Below, piece by piece: positions 9,762 through 19,962 of a stretch of DNA of 56,958 nt (its first letter is position 1; every line of letters starts with the position of its first letter). Source of the stretch: Streptomyces sp. CB01881 (GTDB lineage Bacteria > Actinomycetota > Actinomycetes > Streptomycetales > Streptomycetaceae); contig NZ_CP026498.1 in assembly GCF_002953255.1 (NCBI RefSeq), forward strand, positions 8,218,492-8,275,449, in the 5' to 3' direction. The position numbers and the translations under genes were made by a program. The notes under the pieces were generated by a model that saw only the letters and a program-made list of their open reading frames with translations, searched no databases and was not told the origin of the DNA.

Positions 9762-10688
9762 GTGAGGGACACACGAGAGAGCCGGCTGCTGCTCATCCTG
9801 CTGGTGGCCGTCGCCTTCGCGCTGATCACCGTGGACATCAAGGGCGGTGAGAGCTCCCCGCTCGGCGGCGCCCGCCGCGCCGCGGCCGGCGTCCTCGGCC
9901 CGGTCGAGCGCGGCGCCGCCACCGCGGTCGACCCGGTGGCCGACACCGTCCGCGCCTTCCGCGACGCCGCCACCCACAGCGGCCGCACCGACCAGCTCGC
10001 CCGCGAGAACACCGAGCTGCGCCAGAAACTGGCCTCCTCCGACGCGGCCGGCGCCCGCACCAAGCAGCTCGACGACCTGCTGCGCACCGCCGGCGCCGGC
10101 GGATACACCGTCAAGGCCGCACAGGTCATCGCGATCGGCCCGGCCCAGGGCTTCTCCTGGACCATCACCGTCGACGCCGGCAGCGACGACGGCCTGACCC
10201 GGGACATGACCGTGATCAACGGTCAGGGCCTGGTCGGCCGGATCACCACCGTCGCCCCGACCACCTCCACCGTGCTGCTCGCCTCCGACCCCGGCTTCAG
10301 CGCCGGCGCCCGGCTGGAGAGCAGCGGCGAGATCGGCTTCGCCTCCGGCGGCGGCACCAGCGCCATGAAGGTCTCCCTGCTCAACGGCAAGGCCCAGGTG
10401 AAGGAGGGCGACCGGATGGTCACCTTCGGCTCGCAGAGCGGCCGCCCGTTCGTGCCCGGCGTCCCGGTCGGCAAGGTCGTCCAGGTCGAGGCCAACCCCG
10501 GCCAGCTCACCAAGACCGTCCTGGTCGAGCCCTTCGTCCAGTTCACCCGGCTCGACCTGGTCGGCGTGGTGGTGGTACCGCCGCGCACCGACCCGCGTGA
10601 CGCCGTCCTGCCGCCCGCGCCCGCCCCGCAGGGCCAGGCACCCGCGGCCCCCGCCGCACCGCCCGCCAAGCCCTCCGGGGGGAACTGA
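9762..10688 (+). CDS. mreC: Rod shape-determining protein MreC
   Basis: MreC is a bitopic membrane protein that links MreB filaments to the periplasmic-side wall synthases. The 308-residue product has an N-terminal membrane helix (LLLILLVAVAFALITVDI, about 8-25), a coiled coil (QLARENTELRQKLASS), and the double beta-barrel domain (VIAIGPAQGFSWTITVDAGSDDGL and GLVGRI segments). The C-terminus is a Pro/Ala tail that is probably disordered. The GTG start 9762 is preceded by GAAGGGG at about 13 nt. It is separated from mreD by only three bases. Confidence 0.95.
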   Translation: MRDTRESRLLLILLVAVAFALITVDIKGGESSPLGGARRAAAGVLGPVERGAATAVDPVADTVRAFRDAATHSGRTDQLARENTELRQKLASSDAAGARTKQLDDLLRTAGAGGYTVKAAQVIAIGPAQGFSWTITVDAGSDDGLTRDMTVINGQGLVGRITTVAPTTSTVLLASDPGFSAGARLESSGEIGFASGGGTSAMKVSLLNGKAQVKEGDRMVTFGSQSGRPFVPGVPVGKVVQVEANPGQLTKTVLVEPFVQFTRLDLVGVVVVPPRTDPRDAVLPPAPAPQGQAPAAPAAPPAKPSGGN

Positions 10689-10691
10689 GCC

Positions 10692-11333
10692 ATGCGCCTC
10701 GCCCGCATCCCCGTCTCCGCCGTCCTCGTCCTGCTCGGCCTGATCCTCCAGGTCAGCGTCTTCGGCCGGCTCCAGCTTCCGGGCGCCACCCCGGACATAC
10801 TGCTGCTCGTCGTGGTCGGCCTGGCCATGGTCTACGGCCCGACCGGCGGCTGCCTGGTCGGCTTCGCGGCCGGCCTGCTCGCCGACCTCGCACCGCCCTC
10901 CGACCACGCCATCGGCCGCTACGCCCTGGTGCTCTGTCTGATGGGCTACGCCGCCGGGCTGCTGCGCCCCGACCACGGGCGCCAGCGCTCGGTCTCCAGC
11001 GCGCTGCTGGTGGTGGCCGCCGCGGCGGTCGCCTCGACGCTGCTGTACGCGGTGGTCGGCGCCCTGGTCGGCGACACCGCCGCCCGCCACGTCGGCCTCG
11101 GCAGCCTGGTGGTCACCGCCCTGCTGTACGACCTGCTGCTGGCGCCGTTCGTGGTGCCCGTGGTGATGCTGGTCGGGCGCCGCTTCGGGAAGGACCCGGT
11201 GGCCGCCGCCGCCGGGGACGACGAGGGCGGACCGGGCCTGGGCACGCTGGCCCGCTACCGCACCACCCGTGAGGCGTCGTCCGGGCCGGGCTACCGGAAG
11301 AAGCGCTCGCTCGGCTTCGCCAAGCGCCCGTGA
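10692..11333 (+). CDS. mreD: Rod shape-determining protein MreD
   Basis: MreD is a polytopic membrane partner of MreC. The 213-residue protein has five to six hydrophobic segments and a basic cytoplasmic C-terminal tail ending KKRSLGFAKRP. The ATG follows the mreC stop by three bases, so it is translationally coupled. The stop codon lies inside the first unit of a short tandem repeat array that fills the gap to the PBP2 gene. Confidence 0.93.
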   Translation: MRLARIPVSAVLVLLGLILQVSVFGRLQLPGATPDILLLVVVGLAMVYGPTGGCLVGFAAGLLADLAPPSDHAIGRYALVLCLMGYAAGLLRPDHGRQRSVSSALLVVAAAAVASTLLYAVVGALVGDTAARHVGLGSLVVTALLYDLLLAPFVVPVVMLVGRRFGKDPVAAAAGDDEGGPGLGTLARYRTTREASSGPGYRKKRSLGFAKRP

Positions 11334-11435
11334 CACCGCGCGCGTGACACCGTGCCCGTGACACCCCGCGCCTGCAAGGCCCTTCGCGCCCGCAACGCCC
11401 TTCGCGTCCGCAAGGCCCTTCGCGCCCGCAACACC
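11330..11435. repeat. Two tandem arrays between mreD and the PBP2 gene (14 bp x3, then 18 bp x3)
   Basis: Units beginning GTGACACC are at 11330-11343, 11344-11357 and 11358-11371. Directly after them, units of GCAAGGCCCTTCGCGCCC (or a close variant) are at 11374-11391, 11392-11409 and 11410-11427, with a partial fourth. The mreD TGA is part of the first unit. Confidence 0.9.
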
Positions 11436-11479
11436 CCGACCCCCTTGTCCGGACCCCCGCACTCTGGAGCGCACGAGAC

Positions 11480-13741
11480 GTGAGCAACATCCCCGAGACC
11501 GGCCGTACCCGGCGGGTGACGATCCGTCTGGTGGTGCTGCAGATCCTGGTGCTGTCGCTGCTCGCCACCCTCGGCGGACGGCTCTGGTACCTGCAGATCC
11601 GCAACGCCAGCGTCTACACCGCCAAGGCGACCGGCAATCACATCCGCGAGGTGGTCGAGCCCGCCGTGCGCGGCGAGATCCTCGACGCCTCCGGCCGCAT
11701 CCTGGCCGGCAACGAGACCCGGCTGGTGGTCTCCGTCAGCCGCACCTCGCTGCTCCAGCAGAAGGACGGCGGCAAGGCGGTGCTGAGCCGGCTCGCCGAG
11801 GTGCTCGGCATGCCGGCCAAGGACGTCCAGGAGAAGGTCCGGCTCTGCGACGCCAAGACGCAGCAGCCCTGCTGGAACGGGTCGCCCTACCAGCCGATCC
11901 CGGTCACCAAGGAGGCGACCACCCAGCAGGCGCTGCAGATAATGGAGCGCCGCGAGGACTTCCCCGGGGTGACCGCGCAGCCCACCGCCGTGCGCCACTA
12001 CACCGGCGTCGAGGGTGCCAACATGGCCCAGGTGCTCGGCTACCTCTCGCCGGTCACCGACGAGGAGGTCTCCAAGACGGCCGACAAGAGCGGTCTCGAC
12101 CGCTACCTGCCGGCCGACCAGATCGGCCGGGCCGGCCTGGAGTCGGTGTACGACCGCGACCTGCGCGGCACCGCCGGGATCACCAAGCTGGAGGTCGACA
12201 ACCTCGGCCGGGTGATCGGCACCGCCGGCACGGTCGAGCCGCAGACCGGCAACAACCTGGTGACCAGCATCGACGCCCGGGTGCAGAAGGTCGTCGAGGA
12301 CAACCTCGTGCAGGCGATGAACGACGCCCGCAAGACCTTCGACAAGGTGACCAACCGCAACTACGAGGCCGACTCCGGCGCCGCCGTCGTGATGGACGTG
12401 CACACCGGGCGGATCGTCGCGATGGCCAGCGCCCCGACCTACGACCCCAACCTGTGGCAGGGCGGCATCTCGGGCAAGGACTACCAGGCACTGACCAGCA
12501 AGGAGTCCAACTTCCCGCTGCTGAACCGGGCCATACAGGGTCAGTCCGCCCCCGGCTCGACCTTCAAGGTCATCTCCACCACCGCCGCCGTGCAGGCCGG
12601 TTACTCGCTGGACGGGCGGTACGACTGCCCGAAGAGCCTGACCATCGGCGGCCGCGAGTTCAAGAACTTCGAGAGCGAGAACTTCGGCCCCATCTCCCTG
12701 GAGAAGGCGCTGGAGGTCTCCTGTGACACCGTCTTCTACGGCCTGGCGTACGACCAGTGGATGAAGGACGGCGGCATCAAGCCGAAGAAGGACCCGGCGG
12801 ACTGGTTCTACAAGACCGCCCACCAGTTCGGCCTCGGCGCCAAGACCGGCATCGACCTGCCCAGCGAGGTCACCGGCCGGGTGCCGGACCGTCAGTGGAA
12901 GCAGTCCTTCTACGACAACAACAAGGACGCCTGGTGCAAGCAGGCGGAGAAGGGCGGCAACACCTTCTCCGACCAGATCGCCCGGGAGAACTGCGTCGAC
13001 GGCTACCAGATGCGCGCCGGCGACTCGGTCAACTTCGCGATCGGCCAGGGCGACACGCTCGTCACCCCGATCCAGATGGCCCGGATCTACTCGGCGCTCT
13101 CCAACGGCGGCACCTTCTACCGCCCGACCGTCGCCAAGGCGGTGATAAGCCCGGGCGGGGATCTCGTCCGCGAGATCGCCCCGCACGAGGACGCCAAGTT
13201 CCCCGGCGACCAGAAGCTGCTGAGCTACATCGACCAGGCCACCGCCGGCGTCGTCACCGGCGGCACCGCCGCCTGGAAGTTCACCGGCGCCGGCTGGCCG
13301 CAGGGCAAGATCGAGCTGCACGCCAAGACCGGCACCGCCGAGGTCGAGGGCAAGCAGACCACCTCGTGGCTGACCACCTACAGCGGCGACTACGCGGTCG
13401 TGATGACGATAAGCCAGGGTGGCACCGGCTCCGGCGGTTCCGGTGACGCGATCCGCCGGATCTACCAGGCGCTGTACGGCGTGGACGACAAGGGCAACGT
13501 CGACGGCGGCAAGGCGCTGCTGCCCAAGCCGCAGGCCGAGCTGCCGAAGTTCAACCCGGACGGTACCGCGATCGTCAAGCCGGCCGCGTACTCCCCGGCC
13601 GCCCAGGGCGACCCGGGCGTGACCGGCAGCTCTCCGCGGGTCTTCCTCGACCCGGCGCAGCCTTCCGGCCCGGTGACCCCGCTCACCGCGGTGGACGCCG
13701 CCCTCGAACCGGCCCGGAGCACGGGAAGGAGCCGCGCATGA
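11480..13741 (+). CDS. mrdA: Penicillin-binding protein 2 (class B transpeptidase)
   Basis: This is a D,D-transpeptidase that cross-links peptidoglycan together with RodA, anchored on the outer face of the membrane. The 753-residue protein has an N-terminal membrane helix (about 17-38), a class B dimerisation/pedestal region, and the transpeptidase domain with SxxK at Ser360-Lys363, a SxN-equivalent SCD at 414-416 (Asp replaces the usual Asn) and KTG at 616-618. A Cys pair within the catalytic domain (WCK..., ENC...) may form a disulfide. The GTG start at 11480 follows GGAGC at about 13 nt. Its stop overlaps the rodA start (ATGA), so the two partner enzymes are translated together. Confidence 0.95.
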   Translation: MSNIPETGRTRRVTIRLVVLQILVLSLLATLGGRLWYLQIRNASVYTAKATGNHIREVVEPAVRGEILDASGRILAGNETRLVVSVSRTSLLQQKDGGKAVLSRLAEVLGMPAKDVQEKVRLCDAKTQQPCWNGSPYQPIPVTKEATTQQALQIMERREDFPGVTAQPTAVRHYTGVEGANMAQVLGYLSPVTDEEVSKTADKSGLDRYLPADQIGRAGLESVYDRDLRGTAGITKLEVDNLGRVIGTAGTVEPQTGNNLVTSIDARVQKVVEDNLVQAMNDARKTFDKVTNRNYEADSGAAVVMDVHTGRIVAMASAPTYDPNLWQGGISGKDYQALTSKESNFPLLNRAIQGQSAPGSTFKVISTTAAVQAGYSLDGRYDCPKSLTIGGREFKNFESENFGPISLEKALEVSCDTVFYGLAYDQWMKDGGIKPKKDPADWFYKTAHQFGLGAKTGIDLPSEVTGRVPDRQWKQSFYDNNKDAWCKQAEKGGNTFSDQIARENCVDGYQMRAGDSVNFAIGQGDTLVTPIQMARIYSALSNGGTFYRPTVAKAVISPGGDLVREIAPHEDAKFPGDQKLLSYIDQATAGVVTGGTAAWKFTGAGWPQGKIELHAKTGTAEVEGKQTTSWLTTYSGDYAVVMTISQGGTGSGGSGDAIRRIYQALYGVDDKGNVDGGKALLPKPQAELPKFNPDGTAIVKPAAYSPAAQGDPGVTGSSPRVFLDPAQPSGPVTPLTAVDAALEPARSTGRSRA

Positions 13742-14937
13742 GTTCCTACGGGTCGTACCGGCAGCTGCGGCTGGCCCCGCAGCGCAGAGGGGTGTCGAAG
13801 GCCCTCGCCAAGGACTCCCCGCTCTGGCGGATCGACTGGATACTGCTGCTGTCCGCACTGGTGCTCTCGCTGGGCAGCTCGCTGCTGGTCTGGTCGGCCA
13901 CCCGCGGGCGGGACTCGCTGACCCACGGCGATCCGCAGTACTTCCTCTTCCGGCACCTCACCAACGTGGTGATCGGGATGGTGCTGTGCGCGGTGGTGAT
14001 AGGGATAGGGAGCCGCCGCTTCCGCACGGTGGTGCCGTTCCTGTACGCCGGCGTGATCCTGCTGCTGGCGGCCACGCTGAGCCCGCTCGGCTCGACCATC
14101 AACGGCCAGCACTCCTGGATCCAGCTCGGCGGCGGATTCTCCGTCCAGCCGGCCGAGTTCGCCAAGCTGGCGATCGTGCTGGCGATGGCCGTGGTGCTGT
14201 CGGACCAGGTGGACGCGGGGGAGCGGGAGTTCCCCTCGAACCGGGCGGTGTTCCGCGGGCTGGTCTGGGCCACGGTGCCGATGGCCGTCGTGATGCTGAT
14301 GCCGGACGCCGGGTCGGTGATGGTGATGGCCGTCATCGTGCTGGGCATCCTGCTGGGCTCCGGCGCGGCCAACCGCTGGGTCTTCGGGCTGATCCTGGCC
14401 GGGGTCGGTGGCTGTGTGGCGATCTGGAAGCTCGGGGTGCTGAGCAAGTACCAGATCGACCGCTTCGCCGCCTTCGCCAACCCGGCGCTGGACCCGTCGG
14501 GCGTGGGCTACAACACCGCCCAGGCCCGGATCGCGATCGGCTCGGGCGGGCTCACCGGCAAGGGGCTCTTCCACGGGACGCAGACCACCGGGCAGTTCGT
14601 GCCGGAGCAGCAGACCGACTTCGTCTTCACGGTCGCCGGCGAGGAGCTCGGCTTCCTCGGGGCGATGGCGATCATCGTGCTGCTCGGTGTGGTGCTCTGG
14701 CGGGGCTGCCGGATCGCCCGGCAGGCCACCGACCTCTACGGGACGATCGTGGCGGCCGGGGTGGTCGCCTGGTTCGCCTTCCAGGGCTTCGAGAACATCG
14801 GGATGTGCCTGGGCATCATGCCGGTGGCCGGCATCCCGCTGCCGTTCGTCTCGTACGGCGGGTCGTCGATGTTCGCGACCTGGGTGGCGATCGGGCTGTT
14901 GCAGGCGGTGCAGAGCCAACGGCCGATAGCGGCCTGA
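13738..14937 (+). CDS. rodA: RodA/FtsW-type peptidoglycan glycosyltransferase (SEDS family)
   Basis: SEDS proteins polymerise lipid II glycan chains and pair with a class B PBP. The 399-residue product has about ten membrane helices and the family signatures LGSTINGQHSWIQLG, FSVQPAEFAKL, and the C-terminal GIPLPFVSYGGSSM. In S. coelicolor the orthologue in this position is called sfr. It starts at ATG 13738 with a 4-bp overlap with the PBP2 gene, so it should be co-expressed. A GC hairpin follows. Confidence 0.96.
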   Translation: MSSYGSYRQLRLAPQRRGVSKALAKDSPLWRIDWILLLSALVLSLGSSLLVWSATRGRDSLTHGDPQYFLFRHLTNVVIGMVLCAVVIGIGSRRFRTVVPFLYAGVILLLAATLSPLGSTINGQHSWIQLGGGFSVQPAEFAKLAIVLAMAVVLSDQVDAGEREFPSNRAVFRGLVWATVPMAVVMLMPDAGSVMVMAVIVLGILLGSGAANRWVFGLILAGVGGCVAIWKLGVLSKYQIDRFAAFANPALDPSGVGYNTAQARIAIGSGGLTGKGLFHGTQTTGQFVPEQQTDFVFTVAGEELGFLGAMAIIVLLGVVLWRGCRIARQATDLYGTIVAAGVVAWFAFQGFENIGMCLGIMPVAGIPLPFVSYGGSSMFATWVAIGLLQAVQSQRPIAA

Positions 14938-14948
14938 GCACGGTGACC

Positions 14949-14983
14949 GGGGCCGGTCCGGGGGCACTCCCCGGGCCGGCCCC
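14949..14983 (+). terminator. Terminator of the mre/PBP2/rodA operon
   Basis: A 15-bp stem (GGGGCCGGTCCGGGG with CCCCGGGCCGGCCCC, one G-T pair) lies 11 bases after the rodA stop. There is no U-run, as is common in Streptomyces. Confidence 0.7.
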
Positions 14984-15084
14984 GTCGTCTGCCGGCATGG
15001 GCGGCCCCCTGCGGCCCCGTGCGCGGCCCGGGGCCCGCAGGCCGGGGACGCGACCGCGACCCGGGACCGCGGCGCGGCGGGGAG

Positions 15085-16370
15085 TCAGCCGGACAGCACG
15101 CAGTCGGCCGTGGTCAGGACCGCCCGGGCCTGGTGCGCCACCTGGGTCTCCACCGGCACCCAGCGGGCGCCGAGCCGGTCCAGCCCCACCAGCCCCACCA
15201 GCCCCGCCGCCACGACGGCCCGGGCCTGCGCCCGGGCCGCCTCCACCGCCGGGCCGCCCGTGTCGGCGAGCAGCCGCAACAGCATCGAGGCGATCCGCAG
15301 CGGAAGCCGCTCCGCGACGATCCGGGCCGTGGTCACCCGGGAGACCGAGAGCGGGGCGGCGCACCACCCGGTCCGCAGCTCGTCCACCAGCAGCGGGCAG
15401 ACCCGCAGGTTGAACTCGGCGGCGCGCAGCAACGGCCCGTACGCCGGGCCGGCATGGGCGGGAACCAGCGGCAGCAGCCCGCCCAGCACCTCCACCCGGG
15501 CACCCGACGGCGGCGCGGGCCTGCGGGTGCGGCCCGCCGTCGCGGACCTCCTCGACGGCCCACATCGGCACCTCCAGCACGGCCGTCACCCCGCCGTACG
15601 GGCCGCGTGCGACCAGGTGGAGAGCTCGGGCCGGTCCGGCAGGACCAGCGAGCCGGCACCCGGCGCCGGCATCACGTACGCACCGGGGGCCGGACGGTCC
15701 CAGCCCACCGCGTCGTAGGAGTCGACGTCCAGCGGGATGCCGCCGCGCGCCACCGACCGGGCGAACCGCTCCGGCAGGCCCGCGGCGGGCCGGGTCAGCT
15801 GGACGAACGCACCGCCGAAGTCCACCCCGTGCAGCGAACACTGGAGCACCGGACGCAGCTCGTCGATCAGCCCGGTCAGCGCCAGGCTCTCCGGCAGCGG
15901 CGGGCGGCCGCCGTCCGGCGGCGGCAGCAGCTCGGGCTGCTCGTCGAAGGACGGCCGGAAGAAGTGCTCGTAGTGCCGCGCGGCGGTCAGCGGGCCGCCC
16001 AGCCAGCCCTCGTTCAGCGCGGCGCCGTCCGGGTCCAGGCAGAGCAGGACGTGCCAGGCCACCCCCGGCCGAGGCGGCAGCTCCAGCACCCGCTCGGCCA
16101 GGCGCAGCGCGGACGCCACCCCCACCGGCTCGTTGGGGTGCGGCCCGCCGACCACCAGGACGGCACGCTCGCCCTCGTCGACCGAGAGCACGACCAGCGG
16201 TCGGCCGGCCCGGGAGCGTCCCACCTCGCGCAGCCGGCAGCGCTCCGGGCGCAGCCGGGCCAGCCGCCGCGCGGCCGCGACCGCACGGGCCACCGTCGGG
16301 TACCCCGTCGCGTCCCGGTGCGGCACTGCGGTCAGGGGCGGCCGGGACCGCCGGCGGTGCCGTCGTGCAT
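15085..16370 (-). pseudogene. Frameshifted M14-family zinc carboxypeptidase
   Basis: The protein resembles an M14 metallocarboxypeptidase. The zinc motif HPNE (in VVGGPHPNEPVG) and a later His (CSLHGVDFGG) are in the main frame. The coding sequence is interrupted. ATG 16370, preceded by GGAAG, runs in a frame that stops at 16332-16334, while homology continues in another frame. At about 15600-15615 the homology moves to a second frame (ARGPYGGVTAVLEVPMWAV), and at about 15510 it returns to the first frame (VEVLGGLLPLVPAH). The presumed catalytic Glu (AVLEVP, codon 15572-15574) is in the displaced segment, so no intact enzyme can be made without correction. Assembly or read error is an alternative. 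The gene is convergent to rodA and probably of accessory function. Confidence 0.72.
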
Positions 16371-16618
16371 GGTCAACTTCCTTGTCCCGGTGGCGAGCTG
16401 GGGATTCGGGCAGGGCTCTGACAGTACGGCACGGTCCGTCCGGGGCTGTCAACGGTCGGTGAGCAGGGCCGCGCGCCCGCGGGCGGGCCCCGAGGCCCGG
16501 CCGGGCGGCCCGCGGATTCGGCTACCCTTGAGGGTCACCCCCTCCCAGACGCCGCCCGCCGCCCCGACCGGGAGTCGATGCGCGCGGCACCGCTCAAGCT
16601 CGTAAGGGTTCCTAGTAC

Positions 16619-18544
<1,926 letters not shown>

Positions 18545-18560
18545 TTCCCGCGCCTCCTGC

Positions 18561-18592
18561 GACCCCCGTCCGGATCCCTCCGGGCGGGGGTC
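18561..18592 (+). terminator. Hairpin after the TIGR03960 gene
   Basis: A 14-bp stem GACCCCCGTCCGGA / TCCGGGCGGGGGTC with a 4-nt loop begins 16 bases after the stop. Confidence 0.7.
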
Positions 18593-18723
18593 GTCGTGTC
18601 CGGGCTGACCAGGGGCGGAGCGAGCGGTCCGGCCGGGCGCGTACCCTTTGAGGTGACAGAGTCCGGCCAGCGGTGCACAGACGCCGTGCCGGACGGGGAC
18701 AACTGACTAAGGACTGAGCGACT

Positions 18724-19566
18724 CTGGCACGCCGTACGCCCGACGGTCCGCCGCCCGCGCCGACGGTGCAGCGGATCCGTCTCCGCTACACCAAGCGCGG
18801 CCGGCTCCGCTTCACCAGCCACCGCGACTTCCAGCGCGCCTTCGAGCGCGCCCTGCGCCGGTCGGCCGTGCCGATGGCCTATTCGGCAGGCTTCACCCCG
18901 CACCCGAAGGTGTCCTACGCCAACGCCGCTCCGACCGGGGTGGCGAGCGAGGCGGAGTACCTGGAGATCGGGCTCGCCGCGGTCCGCGACCCGGAGGGGC
19001 TGCGTGCGCAGCTCGACGAGTCGCTGCCCGGCGGCCTGGACGTCATCGACGCCGTCGAGGTCCGGACGCCGAACTTCGTGGAGCGCCTGGAGGCCTCCGA
19101 GTGGCAGGTCCGCCTGGACGGTGTCACCCGGGAGGAGGCGGCCCGCGCGGCCGGGCTCTTCCTGGCCGAGGAGCGGGTCGAGGTCGAACGCCTCACCAAG
19201 AACGGCGTGCGGGTCTTCGACGCGCGCGGCGCGGTGGCGGCGCTGGAAATCCTCCCGCCGCAGGTCGACGGCGGTGCGGACGCGGAGGGTGATGGGGCCC
19301 GCGATGTTCGGACCGGCCGTCCCTGTGCGATACTGCGCCTGGTAGTACGACACGCCACACCCGCCGTACGACCCGACGACGTATTGTCCGGTCTCCGTGC
19401 GACGGCCGACCTGGCGCCGCCGGTCCCCGCAGAGGTGACCAGGCTGGCGCAGGGGCCGCTCGACGAGGAGACCGGCACGGTGACCGACCCGCTGGCGCTC
19501 GACCGCGCCGCGGCCCCGGCCGGCCCAGTGGCGGCCGGCGAGCCGCGCGCAACCGCGTCCGCCTAG
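18724..19566 (+). CDS. TIGR03936 family radical-SAM-associated protein (probable CTG start)
   Basis: This is the partner of the TIGR03960 protein, usually encoded next to it or fused to it. The conserved core reads RIRLRYTKRGRLRFTSHRD and SAGFTPHPKVSYANA. It has no catalytic motif that I can name. Start: CTG 18724 has AAGGA 10 nt upstream and gives an N-terminus LARRTPDGPPP that matches my memory of homologues starting MARR; a GTG at 18766 is in frame but has no ribosome binding site. The C-terminus is Ala/Pro rich. A 396-base leader to RNase E/G follows. Confidence 0.88.
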   Translation: MARRTPDGPPPAPTVQRIRLRYTKRGRLRFTSHRDFQRAFERALRRSAVPMAYSAGFTPHPKVSYANAAPTGVASEAEYLEIGLAAVRDPEGLRAQLDESLPGGLDVIDAVEVRTPNFVERLEASEWQVRLDGVTREEAARAAGLFLAEERVEVERLTKNGVRVFDARGAVAALEILPPQVDGGADAEGDGARDVRTGRPCAILRLVVRHATPAVRPDDVLSGLRATADLAPPVPAEVTRLAQGPLDEETGTVTDPLALDRAAAPAGPVAAGEPRATASA

Positions 19567-19962
19567 CGGGCGGAGGCCGGGGCCAGTACCCACTGGGCCC
19601 GCTGGTCCTCCAGGCCCCCGCAGCTCCCCAGGGGAGCGAGCGTCGTCGAAGCACAGGCCGGCCTCTTGTGGCCCGCCGACCCCGATGGTCGGCGGGCCCG
19701 AGGACCCCGTCCGGGAGCCACCCGGGGTTGGGGGACGGCGAAGCTTGGGAAAACCTCAGAAGACTGGTCAGACCAGAAGACTTTCGACACCCCGCCGAGG
19801 GCGGGGCGCCGAGCGAGACTACGAGCCCCTGTGCGGCCTCGCGTCCGCACGGCGGCACCGGGAAAGGGTCCGGCCCGAGCATCCATCGGGATGCCGGCCG
19901 GCCATCGGTGCCCTGCCGTGCCTGGATACGGAGCCCGGGGGCCTGACGGGAGATCCACCCGC
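19567..19962 (+). promoter_or_regulatory. rne: Long structured leader upstream of RNase E/G
   Basis: These 396 bases contain no gene. They hold a perfect 11-bp hairpin with a 5-nt loop (19671-19697, GCCCGCCGACC / GGTCGGCGGGC), a 13-bp palindrome CTGGTCAGACCAG flanked by direct repeats of AGAAGACT (around 19758-19785), and a 6-bp hairpin with loop ATCG (GCATCC / GGATGC, 19879-19894). RNase E leaders are known for autoregulation in other bacteria, so regulation through this leader is plausible but is inference. Confidence 0.5.
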
